From: Candidatus Latescibacterota bacterium
GTDB lineage: Bacteria > Latescibacterota > UBA2968 > UBA8231
Reading direction: 5' to 3'
Length of the DNA: 64,000 nucleotides
NCBI GenBank assembly: GCA_022819745.1
Contig: JAJEGS010000034.1
Location: 124,001 to 188,000 of the forward strand
Positions 48,325-56,303 of this stretch are shown here, piece after piece. Made by a program: the position numbers and the translations under genes. The notes under the pieces were generated by a model, which made no database searches, was not told the origin of the DNA, and worked only from the letters and a program-made list of their open reading frames with translations. How positions within the stretch are numbered: the first letter of the stretch is position 1; the number at the start of each line of letters is the position of its first letter.

Positions 48325-48367
48325 CCAATCGGCTAGTTGCTCATGCTGGGAAAATCATGGTGTCTTG
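48325..48367 (+). repeat. Copied fragment of the 3' end of the cyclodeaminase-family gene
   Basis: About 43 bases match 46299-46340 with two substitutions and one inserted base. The fragment contains the start codon and first three codons of DUF4159 copy B. The parent sequence is antisense coding DNA of the cyclodeaminase-family gene. Confidence 0.8.
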
Positions 48368-49169
48368 CAAGCACATATCCAAACTCCTTCTTGCACTCCT
48401 GCTCGCCATCCCGACCCTAGCCCAAGACGAGCGCCCCCCTGTATCGATCCCCCAACCCAAGCGCCAGCGCTCGACGCCAACTCCCGATAGCACTTCGACT
48501 ATCGTCCAAATAGAGTACAACTACGCTATCAAGGATCGGGACTACCTCTTGTCGGCCCCCGAGGAACTAGTGCGTTTCATCCGTGCGGAGACCGAACTCG
48601 AAGTGTCGCTAAGCTGGCGCATTCTCGCCCTGCACGACCGGAGCATTATGGACGCGCTGATGCTCTATATGACCGGCTGCGACGGGGAGATGCGCATAAC
48701 CCAGCCAGAAAAGAAAAACCTCGCTCAATACCTGCAAAACGGCGGCCTGCTCTTCGCCGAGGACATCCTGCCCCTCGGAGCGAATCTCCGCCGCAGTCGA
48801 GGCGGTGCCGGCATAGCCGGTACCGCCTTCGACCAGCAGTTCAAGACCCTGCTCAAAGACCCGCAAGTCCTCGGCAGTAAGGGAAAGGACTGGCGCAAGC
48901 TGCCCAAGAACGATCCGCTCTATTCGGCCTATTTCGACTTCTCCGACGGACCACCCCTAAGCGGCATCAGCCAAGGCAACGTCTCTGCCTTAGAAGCTAT
49001 CGAGATCAAAGGCCGGACCGCGGTTATCTTCAGCGATCTCAACATTAGCTGGTTCTGGGCCAGTCACAACGCCCCAGGCCGCAATCGCAGCCTGCAATTT
49101 GGCACCAACCTCGTGGTCTTTGCACTGATTCAAAAATACGCCGGCCGACGACTGCCTGTCAGGCGCTGA
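48357..49169 (+). CDS. Secreted DUF4159 protein, copy B
   Basis: 270 aa with a signal peptide (about 1-22). Copy A and copy B share QDERP, IPQP, DPLYSAYFDF, ALEAIE and the FSDLNISWFW motif, and copy B has extra residues near 145. Its ATG and MVS start come from a copied fragment of the cyclodeaminase-family gene. It ends a base before the EamA gene. Confidence 0.82.
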   Translation: MVSCKHISKLLLALLLAIPTLAQDERPPVSIPQPKRQRSTPTPDSTSTIVQIEYNYAIKDRDYLLSAPEELVRFIRAETELEVSLSWRILALHDRSIMDALMLYMTGCDGEMRITQPEKKNLAQYLQNGGLLFAEDILPLGANLRRSRGGAGIAGTAFDQQFKTLLKDPQVLGSKGKDWRKLPKNDPLYSAYFDFSDGPPLSGISQGNVSALEAIEIKGRTAVIFSDLNISWFWASHNAPGRNRSLQFGTNLVVFALIQKYAGRRLPVRR

Positions 49170-49170
49170 T

Positions 49171-50064
49171 ATGAACACTGCTACGGCGCACTCCGCCCAA
49201 GTCCGCGCCGATCTCCTGCTCCTGCTCACAGCTCTGATCTGGGGCTTTGCCTTCGTCGCCCAACGCGCTGGCATGGAGCATGTCGGCCCCTTCTTCTTCA
49301 ATGGCGTGCGCTTCGCCCTCGGCTGCTTGCCGCTTTTGCCTTTTATCCTGCGAACCGCCGCCACACCGCTCGCATCCCGCCTCCGCCACGCCCTCCGAGG
49401 AGGCCTACTCGCCGGGCTTTTTCTCTTTACCGCCGCTTCCCTGCAACAAGTCGGCATCGTCTATACTACGGCCGGCAAGGCCGGGTTCATCACCGGGCTA
49501 TACGTAATTCTGGTACCAATCCTCGGTCTCTTGCTACGGCATCGCAGTCGCCGCAGCACTTGGACCGGCGCTCTGGTGGCGACCAGCGGTCTGTACCTGC
49601 TGAGTGTGGAGCCGCCACTGGCCATTGCCCGCGGCGACGCGCTCGTACTCGTGAGCGCGTTCTTTTGGGCCGGGCACGTGTTGGTCATCGGCAGCCTCTC
49701 GCGTCAGCTCGATTGGGCGATGCTGGCTTTTTTGCAATTCTTCGTCTGCTCGCTACTCAGCACAGCCGTCGCCATCGGCACCGAGCCTATCGCCCTGCAA
49801 CCGCTCGTCGATGCGGCCGTACCCGTGTTTTACGGAGGCGTCATGTCGGTGGGCGTGGCCTATACTTTGCAGGTAGTGGCTCAGCGGCGAGCGGCCCCCG
49901 GCCACGCGGCCATCATCCTCAGTCTGGAGACGGTTTTCGCCGCGTTGGGGGGATGGCTTTTGCTAGACGAGGAAATGCCCTTGCGCGGGCTGGTCGGCTG
50001 TGGGCTGATGTTTGCGGGGATGCTGATCTCGCAGGTGGGACTGGGACGGCGGTCTAAAACATAA
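49171..50064 (+). CDS. EamA-family (DMT superfamily) transporter
   Basis: 297 aa with about ten membrane segments in two repeats of five, the EamA layout. It starts LLLLLTALIWGFAFVAQRAG. Family members export amino acids or other metabolites. The first codons are mirrored by a decayed copy downstream of DUF4159 copy A (about 48250-48282). It starts 2 bases after DUF4159 copy B and may be co-expressed. Confidence 0.88.
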   Translation: MNTATAHSAQVRADLLLLLTALIWGFAFVAQRAGMEHVGPFFFNGVRFALGCLPLLPFILRTAATPLASRLRHALRGGLLAGLFLFTAASLQQVGIVYTTAGKAGFITGLYVILVPILGLLLRHRSRRSTWTGALVATSGLYLLSVEPPLAIARGDALVLVSAFFWAGHVLVIGSLSRQLDWAMLAFLQFFVCSLLSTAVAIGTEPIALQPLVDAAVPVFYGGVMSVGVAYTLQVVAQRRAAPGHAAIILSLETVFAALGGWLLLDEEMPLRGLVGCGLMFAGMLISQVGLGRRSKT

Positions 50065-50151
50065 GCCCCATTGCTCCCCGAAGAGAGCCGCTCTATACTA
50101 TGCCGTTCAAGCGGACCCACGCCAAACTCCCCACCCAGAGAAAGGACCAAA

Positions 50152-51120
50152 ATGTCGGACAACGCACCCAAGGGCGCACTGACCAACCCGTTCGCCCTCA
50201 GCAGTGACGACGGCTACACCTGGCTCAAGGGCAACCTCCACTCGCACACGACCAACTCCGACGGCAAAGCTGCGCCCCAGGAGCGGCTCGACGGCTATGT
50301 CGGCCAAGGCTACGACTTCCTCTGCCTGTCCGACCACCACAAAATCACCTTTACCGATACCGTCCAAGCCCCAAGCGACTTCGTGCTCGTCCAAGGGGCC
50401 GAACTGCACCCGGACAATCCCTTCGGCGGCCAGCGGCACCACTTCGTCTGCATCAATATTCACGAGGACATGGACGCGGCGAAAATGCCGCCTCAGCACG
50501 TCATCGACGAGGTCCGCCGCCAAGGCGGTGCGGTCTGGCTAGCCCACCCCCATTGGAGTTCGGTCAACATCCTGCGCGACGCGGTACCTCTTTCAGGATT
50601 CGCCGGCATTGAGGTCTTCAACACCACCTGCCGCTGCGCCGGACGCGGCGAGTCGAGCGTGCATTGGGACGACTGGATGGATCTAGAGAATCGCCTCTAC
50701 CCCGCGCTGGCCAACGACGATTCGCACGCCCTCGAAGCCGACCAGCGCGACACGTACCAAGGCTGGACTTATGTCCGCGTCAAAGAGCGCACCGCCGACG
50801 CAGTCGTCGCCGCCCTAGTCGCAGGCGCGTCATACGGCAGCACTGGCCCCGCAATCCACGACATCCAGCTCCGCCGCACCGACCGCGAAGGCGACGACCG
50901 CACCCAAGTCGAAGCCACGGTGTCCTGCTCGTCGGCGCAGCGCATCGTCGCAGTGTCCGATTCTTTCGGCACCGAGTACCATCAGCACGGTGCCCTCTTC
51001 GAGACCGCGACCTTTGCGCTCAGGGCCAACGCCCGCTGGGTGCGCCTCGAGATCATCGACGAACGCGGCCAAAAGGCCTGGTCCAATCCCTTTGATCTGA
51101 CCGCACTCGAACGGGCCTGA
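50152..51120 (+). CDS. PHP-domain metallohydrolase (CehA/McbA-like)
   Basis: 322 aa starting MSDNAPKGA with a GAAAGGA site. PHP motifs are NLHSHTTNSDG, LCLSDHHK, VWLAHPHW and DDSHA, giving the metal-binding His and Asp residues. The fold includes phosphatases, phosphoesterases and CehA-type esterases. No signal peptide. Confidence 0.82.
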   Translation: MSDNAPKGALTNPFALSSDDGYTWLKGNLHSHTTNSDGKAAPQERLDGYVGQGYDFLCLSDHHKITFTDTVQAPSDFVLVQGAELHPDNPFGGQRHHFVCINIHEDMDAAKMPPQHVIDEVRRQGGAVWLAHPHWSSVNILRDAVPLSGFAGIEVFNTTCRCAGRGESSVHWDDWMDLENRLYPALANDDSHALEADQRDTYQGWTYVRVKERTADAVVAALVAGASYGSTGPAIHDIQLRRTDREGDDRTQVEATVSCSSAQRIVAVSDSFGTEYHQHGALFETATFALRANARWVRLEIIDERGQKAWSNPFDLTALERA

Positions 51121-51126
51121 TCGAGT

Positions 51127-52374
51127 CTATTTCTGCGTCGGCACGCGGCGCGACCAATCTTGCTCGTCAACCCAGCGTTGCTGTTCAAGGGCCATTTGCT
51201 GGGCCTTGTCGTAGTAGTGGGGATTGTTCGACAAGGGATGGTTGGCGCGGATCGCCCCCTCGGGAAAGAGATACCAGTCCTCGCGGCCCACTACATAGCC
51301 GCGAATGTGGGCACGGGGCGCGTCGTCGGTGATGTAATTGACTACGTAGAGCCTCCCGTCGGGTAGTTGCACCCAGCCCGAATAGCCGCTGTCGGCCGAT
51401 AGAGCGTGGTCGTTGTCCAAAAAGGCGAAGCGGGCCTCAGTGTCGCCCTGAGATTGCTCTGGGTCGGCTGAAGCACCCGCCCGGGCAGGTGAGCCGCGCA
51501 AAGCCTCCGCCGCAGTCTCCACATAAAGCCCCAAGGACGTAGAAAGGCCGCAGGCGACCCGGTAGGTAATGGCCACCTCCCCCGAGCGCAGGCGACCCAC
51601 CGAGGGACGGCCCAGACAGCGCATCATGTGCGTGCGCACTGGCGTTGACCACGTCCGGCCGCCGTCGCCGGAAAAGCTCTTCCAGCCGCTCAGGCCCTCG
51701 CCGTCCTCGCGCATGTAGAGCACCAGAGTGCCGTCGTCCATTTCGGCGAAATCCCCCTCGTTCAAGCGCCAAGGCCCCCCGGTGCAGGACGAACCTCCGG
51801 GATCGGGCACCTTGAAAGGCCCTTCCCAAGTCCGTCCCCGGTCGGCAGACAGATAGCACGTCTGCACTTCGACGAAATCCTCAGTCCCCCGCTGGCCGGG
51901 CCACTGCTCGGTGAGACCGACGATCAGGTCGCCGTTGGACAACTCCTTAATGGAGGGGACAATGCCCTCAGTCATGCCGGTCTCCTCCGGCCCCTCCCAC
52001 GTGGCTCCGTTGTCGCGGCTGCGCAACAGGAGATTCATGCAGACGCCCGGCTCCAAGTATTCTTCAAAAGTATCCTTGAGTAGCAAGTCGACGATGAGCA
52101 GCAAAGTTCCGTCGCGGCAGGCGGCGATGCGCGAGCAGTTGAGCCGTCCCAGCCCTTGGGCGGTTTCCTCCTCCGTGCGCGCTACCACCACTTGGCGCGG
52201 GCTCCAAGTCAGGCCGCGGTCAAAGCTGCGGCGCACGATTATGCGCGAAAAGGGGCGCGAACTGTGTCCCATGCTCTCGCGGTACGTGCATACCAAGGTG
52301 CCATCGGCCGCTTGAGCCACATCGGCGAAGGCCTCATAGATTTCGTCATTGCGCGATACAATGATCGTCTGCAT
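51127..52374 (-). CDS. Sialidase-like BNR-repeat protein
   Basis: 415 aa with at least four Asp-box (BNR) motifs: SFDRGLTWS, SRDNGATWEG, SADRGRTWEG and SGDGGRTWS, giving a six-bladed sialidase/neuraminidase propeller. The classic sialidase Arg and Tyr set was not confirmed. No signal peptide is present, so it may work in the cytoplasm on released glycans or be a different glycoside hydrolase. Confidence 0.8.
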   Translation of the reverse strand: MQTIIVSRNDEIYEAFADVAQAADGTLVCTYRESMGHSSRPFSRIIVRRSFDRGLTWSPRQVVVARTEEETAQGLGRLNCSRIAACRDGTLLLIVDLLLKDTFEEYLEPGVCMNLLLRSRDNGATWEGPEETGMTEGIVPSIKELSNGDLIVGLTEQWPGQRGTEDFVEVQTCYLSADRGRTWEGPFKVPDPGGSSCTGGPWRLNEGDFAEMDDGTLVLYMREDGEGLSGWKSFSGDGGRTWSTPVRTHMMRCLGRPSVGRLRSGEVAITYRVACGLSTSLGLYVETAAEALRGSPARAGASADPEQSQGDTEARFAFLDNDHALSADSGYSGWVQLPDGRLYVVNYITDDAPRAHIRGYVVGREDWYLFPEGAIRANHPLSNNPHYYDKAQQMALEQQRWVDEQDWSRRVPTQK

Positions 52375-52445
52375 GGTTGCCTCTCGGTTTAAAATGGTGC
52401 ATGATTTACACGATTACCGTGAAATGGATAAATTTGGAGACAATC

Positions 52446-52763
52446 ATGCTGCCAGAAAACCGCATTCCGACGCATCCAGGTGAAATCCTCCTTGAAGAAT
52501 TTCTGAAACCCTTGGGAATAACCCAAATAGCCTTTGCTAAGCACCTTGAAGTTCCCCTTCAGAGGATTAACGAGATCATACGTGGCAAGCGAGGAGTAAC
52601 CCTTGAGACCGCCTAGTTATTTTCTCAAGCGCTAGGCACAACGCCTGAGTTATGGGTGAATCTTCAACGGAATCACGATTTGGCCAAGAACCGACCAAAG
52701 AAAAAAATTCCAAGGCTGCAAGCGGTGGATGCGCTGAATCTCCGCCCCCTATCGAAGGACTAA
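52446..52763 (+). pseudogene. HigA-type antitoxin pseudogene (in-frame TAG)
   Basis: The frame from 52446 reads as a HigA antitoxin: PTHPGEILLEEFLKPLGITQ, RINEIIRGKRGVT. It is interrupted by TAG at 52614-52616, after which the same frame goes on with LFSQALGTTPELWVNLQRN, the expected C-terminal half, to a TAA at 52761. No higB toxin is seen next to it. This is a relic of a toxin-antitoxin pair, or a gene with an unusual stop. Confidence 0.8.
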
Positions 52764-52767
52764 TATC

Positions 52768-53961
52768 ATGGCTGATCGCCCCAAAATCGCCGGCATCGTC
52801 ACCGAGTACCGCAAGTACTCCCACGCCCAGCACATCTGCGACCGCTTCTTAGAAGGCTACGGCTGGAACAGCCGACACCACCGCCCGCCCATGGATTTGG
52901 TCTCGCTGTACGTGGATCAGCGCCCCGAAGGCGACCTAAGCCAAGATCGGGCGACCCGCTTTCCTCACATGGTGATCTACCCCACCGTCGCCGACGCCCT
53001 GACGCTGGGCGGGTCAAATTTAGCCGTTGACGGCGTCCTGCTCATCGCCGAGCACGGCACCTACGGGCGCAATGAAAAGGACCAGCACCTCTACCCGCGC
53101 TACGAGCTTTTCAAACAGATCGCCTCGGTCTATCGCACGACCGGCAAGAGCGCGCCCGTGTTCAACGACAAGCATCTCTCTTGGAACTGGGACTGGTGCC
53201 AAGAGATGTACGATATCTCGCAAGAACTTGACTTCGCCTTTATGGCTGGCTCGTCGCTGCCCGTTACTTGGCGCACCCCCTCGCTCGACATGCCCCTTGG
53301 TGCCGAGATCGAAGAAGCGGTCTGCGTCTGCTATGGCGGCGTCGATAGCTACGATTTCCACGGTTTGGAGACCTTGCAGTGCATGGTCGAGCGCAGAAAG
53401 GGCGGCGAGACTGGGGTCAAATGGCTCCGGGCCTATCGCGACGATGCCTTCTGGCAAGCCCACGCCGAGGGAGTGTGGTCGCGCGAGCTTTTTGAAGCCT
53501 GCCTCTGCCGCAGCCACACGCTCACTCCGGCACGACCGGGGTTCAACAATCCTTTCCCTACTATCGACGAACTCAAGCACCTAGTCGAGAGTCCCGTCGC
53601 CTACCAGTACGAGCACGCCGATGGCCTCCTCTCAACCATGATGCTAATGAACGGGCTAGTCCAGGATTTCAACTTCGCCGCTCGGCTCGCGGGAAGAGAC
53701 GAGCCGCTTTCGACTCAGATGTACTTGCCCATGCCCCCAGCCCGCACCACGCTGGCCAATTTCTTCAGTCCGCTGGCCAACAACATCGAGCAGATGTTCC
53801 TAACCGGCAAAGCAACCTATCCAGTCGAACGCACTCTGCTCACTTCGGGCTTGGTCATCGCCGGCGTCGATAGCCTTCAGCAAGACCAAATCCAAATCGA
53901 GACGCCCCATCTAAACACTGCCTACCAAGCCACCGAAGAATCCACTTTCTGGAGGACCTAG
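52768..53961 (+). CDS. Unknown family protein, tandem copy A
   Basis: 397 aa, no signal peptide or membrane segment. Shared with copy B: an N-terminal IVTEYRKYSHAQH, LYVDQRPEGD, IAEHGTYGRNEKDQ, PVFNDKHLSW, AGSSLPVTWR and a Gly-Gly-Glu-Thr-Gly-Val patch. Conserved His, Asp and Asn residues suggest a metal- or sugar-binding enzyme. I do not recognise the family. It sits in a sugar-catabolic neighbourhood and starts 5 bases after the broken HigA frame. Confidence 0.8.
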   Translation: MADRPKIAGIVTEYRKYSHAQHICDRFLEGYGWNSRHHRPPMDLVSLYVDQRPEGDLSQDRATRFPHMVIYPTVADALTLGGSNLAVDGVLLIAEHGTYGRNEKDQHLYPRYELFKQIASVYRTTGKSAPVFNDKHLSWNWDWCQEMYDISQELDFAFMAGSSLPVTWRTPSLDMPLGAEIEEAVCVCYGGVDSYDFHGLETLQCMVERRKGGETGVKWLRAYRDDAFWQAHAEGVWSRELFEACLCRSHTLTPARPGFNNPFPTIDELKHLVESPVAYQYEHADGLLSTMMLMNGLVQDFNFAARLAGRDEPLSTQMYLPMPPARTTLANFFSPLANNIEQMFLTGKATYPVERTLLTSGLVIAGVDSLQQDQIQIETPHLNTAYQATEESTFWRT

Positions 53962-54008
53962 TCTCTCCTAAGAACCTCTCGCCCCTTTCCCCGGAGCTTT
54001 CGTCGCCC

Positions 54009-55190
54009 ATGGCCACCAAACGCATCGCCGTCATCGCTACCATCTATCGCTACCTCTCGCACGCCCAGCACTTTGCCGACCGCTTCGTAGTCGGCTATCC
54101 CTACGGCGGGCGCTGGCACCGCCCCGACTGCAAAATCGTCTCGCTCTACGTCGATCAGCAGCCCGAAGGCGACCAAAGCCAAGACCGAGCGCGCGAATTC
54201 GGTTTTGCCGTGTACCCCACCATCGCCGAGGCCCTGCGCTGCGGCGGCGACGAACTGGCTTGCGACGCAGTGCTGATCATCGGCGAGCACGGCGAGTACC
54301 CCAGAAACGACAAAGGACAAGTTCTGTACCCGCGCTACGAATTCTTCAAAGAATGCGTCCAAGTCTTTGAACAAGACGGCCGTTCCGTACCAGTTTACAA
54401 CGACAAGCACCTCTCCTACAGCTTTGACAAAGCGCGAGAAATGGTCGACGACGGCCACCGGCTCGGCTTCCCGATTCTCGCCGGTTCGTCGCTGCCGGTC
54501 ACTTGGCGGCTGCCCGATGTCGAGCTGCCCTTGGGCTGCCAGATTGAAGAGGCACTGATGGTCGGCGTCGGCGGCTCCGACCCCATGGATTACCACGCGC
54601 TAGAGGCCATGCAGTGCATGATCGAGCGCCGCTCCGGCGGCGAGACCGGCGTCAAATCCGTGCAATTGATCGAAGGAGATGCCGTGTGGAAGGCGGGTGA
54701 GGACGGCCGCTATTCACTAAGACTGCTAGACTCCGCCCTCTCGCGCAGCGACTCTCCTTGCGGCAAAACCGACGAGGACGGCCGCACCCAAGACCTGCTC
54801 GGCAACGGCGAGCTACCCCAGCTCGTCAAAGAGCCAGCCGCGTACTTCATCGAGCACAACGACGGCCTCAAGACGACTCTCCTGATGCTCAACGGCGCCA
54901 TCCGCGACTACTGCTTCGCCTGCAAGATAGCGGGCGAAGACGATCCCATCTCGACCCAATTTTTCTTGCCCCCAACGCCCAACGTCACGTACTCGGCCTG
55001 TCTGGTGGCCAAGATCTGGGAAATGATCGAGACCGGCCGTGCGCCCTTTCCCGCCGAGCGCACCCTAATCGTCAGCGGCGCACTCGAAAGCTGTCTGACC
55101 TCCAAAATAGAGGGCCACAAACTGCTCGAAACACCCCACCTCAAAGTGGAGTACCAAGCGCCAGCCGAATCGCATCACGGCCGCTTCTAA
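54009..55190 (+). CDS. Unknown family protein, tandem copy B
   Basis: 393 aa, about half identical in pattern to copy A: IATIYRYLSHAQH, LYVDQQPEGD, IGEHGEYPRNDKG, PVYNDKHLSY and AGSSLPVTWR. It lies 47 bases downstream. Divergence is spread over the whole length, so the two may act on different substrates or form a heteromer. No function is claimed. Confidence 0.8.
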   Translation: MATKRIAVIATIYRYLSHAQHFADRFVVGYPYGGRWHRPDCKIVSLYVDQQPEGDQSQDRAREFGFAVYPTIAEALRCGGDELACDAVLIIGEHGEYPRNDKGQVLYPRYEFFKECVQVFEQDGRSVPVYNDKHLSYSFDKAREMVDDGHRLGFPILAGSSLPVTWRLPDVELPLGCQIEEALMVGVGGSDPMDYHALEAMQCMIERRSGGETGVKSVQLIEGDAVWKAGEDGRYSLRLLDSALSRSDSPCGKTDEDGRTQDLLGNGELPQLVKEPAAYFIEHNDGLKTTLLMLNGAIRDYCFACKIAGEDDPISTQFFLPPTPNVTYSACLVAKIWEMIETGRAPFPAERTLIVSGALESCLTSKIEGHKLLETPHLKVEYQAPAESHHGRF

Positions 55191-55229
55191 CAATCTTTAG
55201 AGCAACCTGCAAACGAAAGGAAGCATCCT

Positions 55230-56252
55230 ATGTCCACCATCCCCACGCGCGCTTTGCGCACCGGCGTCGAGCTAAGCACGCTCGGCTTTGGCGGTGCGCC
55301 TTTGGGCGAGCTGTTCGATCCAGTCAGCGAAACCCAAGCCCAAGACACCCTACAAGCGGCCTGGGACGCTGGCATCCGCTACTACGACACTGCCCCGTTC
55401 TACGGCTACGGCAAAAGCGAACACCGCCTCGGCTACTTTCTCCGCCAGCAGGAGCGCAAGGACTTCGTGCTCTCGACCAAGGTCGGCCGAGTGCTCACGG
55501 CTACCCGCGACCTCGATTCTTTCGAAAAGGGCTTCTGGATCGGCGGCCTGCCCTTTGACTTCCGCTTTGACTACGGGTACGACGGCATCATGCGCTCGTG
55601 GGAAGACAGCTTGCAGCGGCTGGGCCTCAACTCCATTGACCTGCTCCTAATCCACGACCTCGACAGCTTCTTCCACGACAGCGAGCAGCGCTTCTCCGCC
55701 CACGTCAACCACCTAATCACCAGCGGCTGGCGCGCCCTCGACGAGCTGCGCTCCCAAGGGCTAGTCAAGGCCGTCGGCGCGGGCCTCAACCGCATGGGGG
55801 CCATGCCGCGCTTGCTCGACGCGGCCGACCTCGACTTCTGCATCGTCGCCATGCCCTACACGCTCTTGGACCAGGACTCCCTCGACGGGGAGTTCCCGCT
55901 CTGCGAGGAGCGCGACGTGCGCATCGTCATCGGCGCGGTTTTCGCTTCCGGCATCCTCGCCTCCGGCCCGGTCGAAGGTGCCCGCTACGCCTATGACACC
56001 GCCTCGCCCGAAATCCTCGCAAAGACCCGCCGCATCCAAACCGTCTGCCAGCGGCACGACGTGCCCTTGCCCGCCGCCGCCATGCAGTTCCCGCTCGGAA
56101 ATCCCCTCGTCGCAGCGATTATCCCAGGAGCGCAGACACCGGCGCACATCGAGACCAACGCCCAGTGGTTTCAGCACGAAATACCAACGGATCTCTGGGC
56201 CGAGCTAAAGGCGGAAGGCTTGTTGCGGGAAGACGCGCCGACGCCATCGTAG
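55230..56252 (+). CDS. Aldo/keto reductase (aldose dehydrogenase-like)
   Basis: 340 aa. AKR motifs include the YDTAPFYGYGKSE catalytic Tyr region, VLSTKVGR (Lys) and LLLIHDLDS (His), typical of D-threo-aldose / L-fucose 1-dehydrogenases. A GAAAGGA site precedes the ATG. Its TAG stop lies in the GTAGGGG of an R2 palindromic repeat. It is probably part of a sugar-oxidation unit with the tandem unknown pair. Confidence 0.85.
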   Translation: MSTIPTRALRTGVELSTLGFGGAPLGELFDPVSETQAQDTLQAAWDAGIRYYDTAPFYGYGKSEHRLGYFLRQQERKDFVLSTKVGRVLTATRDLDSFEKGFWIGGLPFDFRFDYGYDGIMRSWEDSLQRLGLNSIDLLLIHDLDSFFHDSEQRFSAHVNHLITSGWRALDELRSQGLVKAVGAGLNRMGAMPRLLDAADLDFCIVAMPYTLLDQDSLDGEFPLCEERDVRIVIGAVFASGILASGPVEGARYAYDTASPEILAKTRRIQTVCQRHDVPLPAAAMQFPLGNPLVAAIIPGAQTPAHIETNAQWFQHEIPTDLWAELKAEGLLREDAPTPS

Positions 56253-56255
56253 GGG

Positions 56256-56281
56256 TAGGGGCGATTCGCGAATCGCCCCTA
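56256..56281. repeat. R2 palindromic repeat, copy 5
   Basis: A perfect 26-base palindrome with arm TAGGGGCGATTCG. The adjacent GTAGGGG at 56249-56255 supplies the stop codon of the aldo/keto reductase. Confidence 0.85.
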
Positions 56282-56303
56282 TGGTCGGTCGCCCCGATGA
56301 ACG

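Noticed and set aside
52377..52445. HigB toxin upstream of the HigA relic
   Set aside because: Upstream DNA is the promoter side of the divergent sialidase-like gene; no HigB-like end is seen in any frame.
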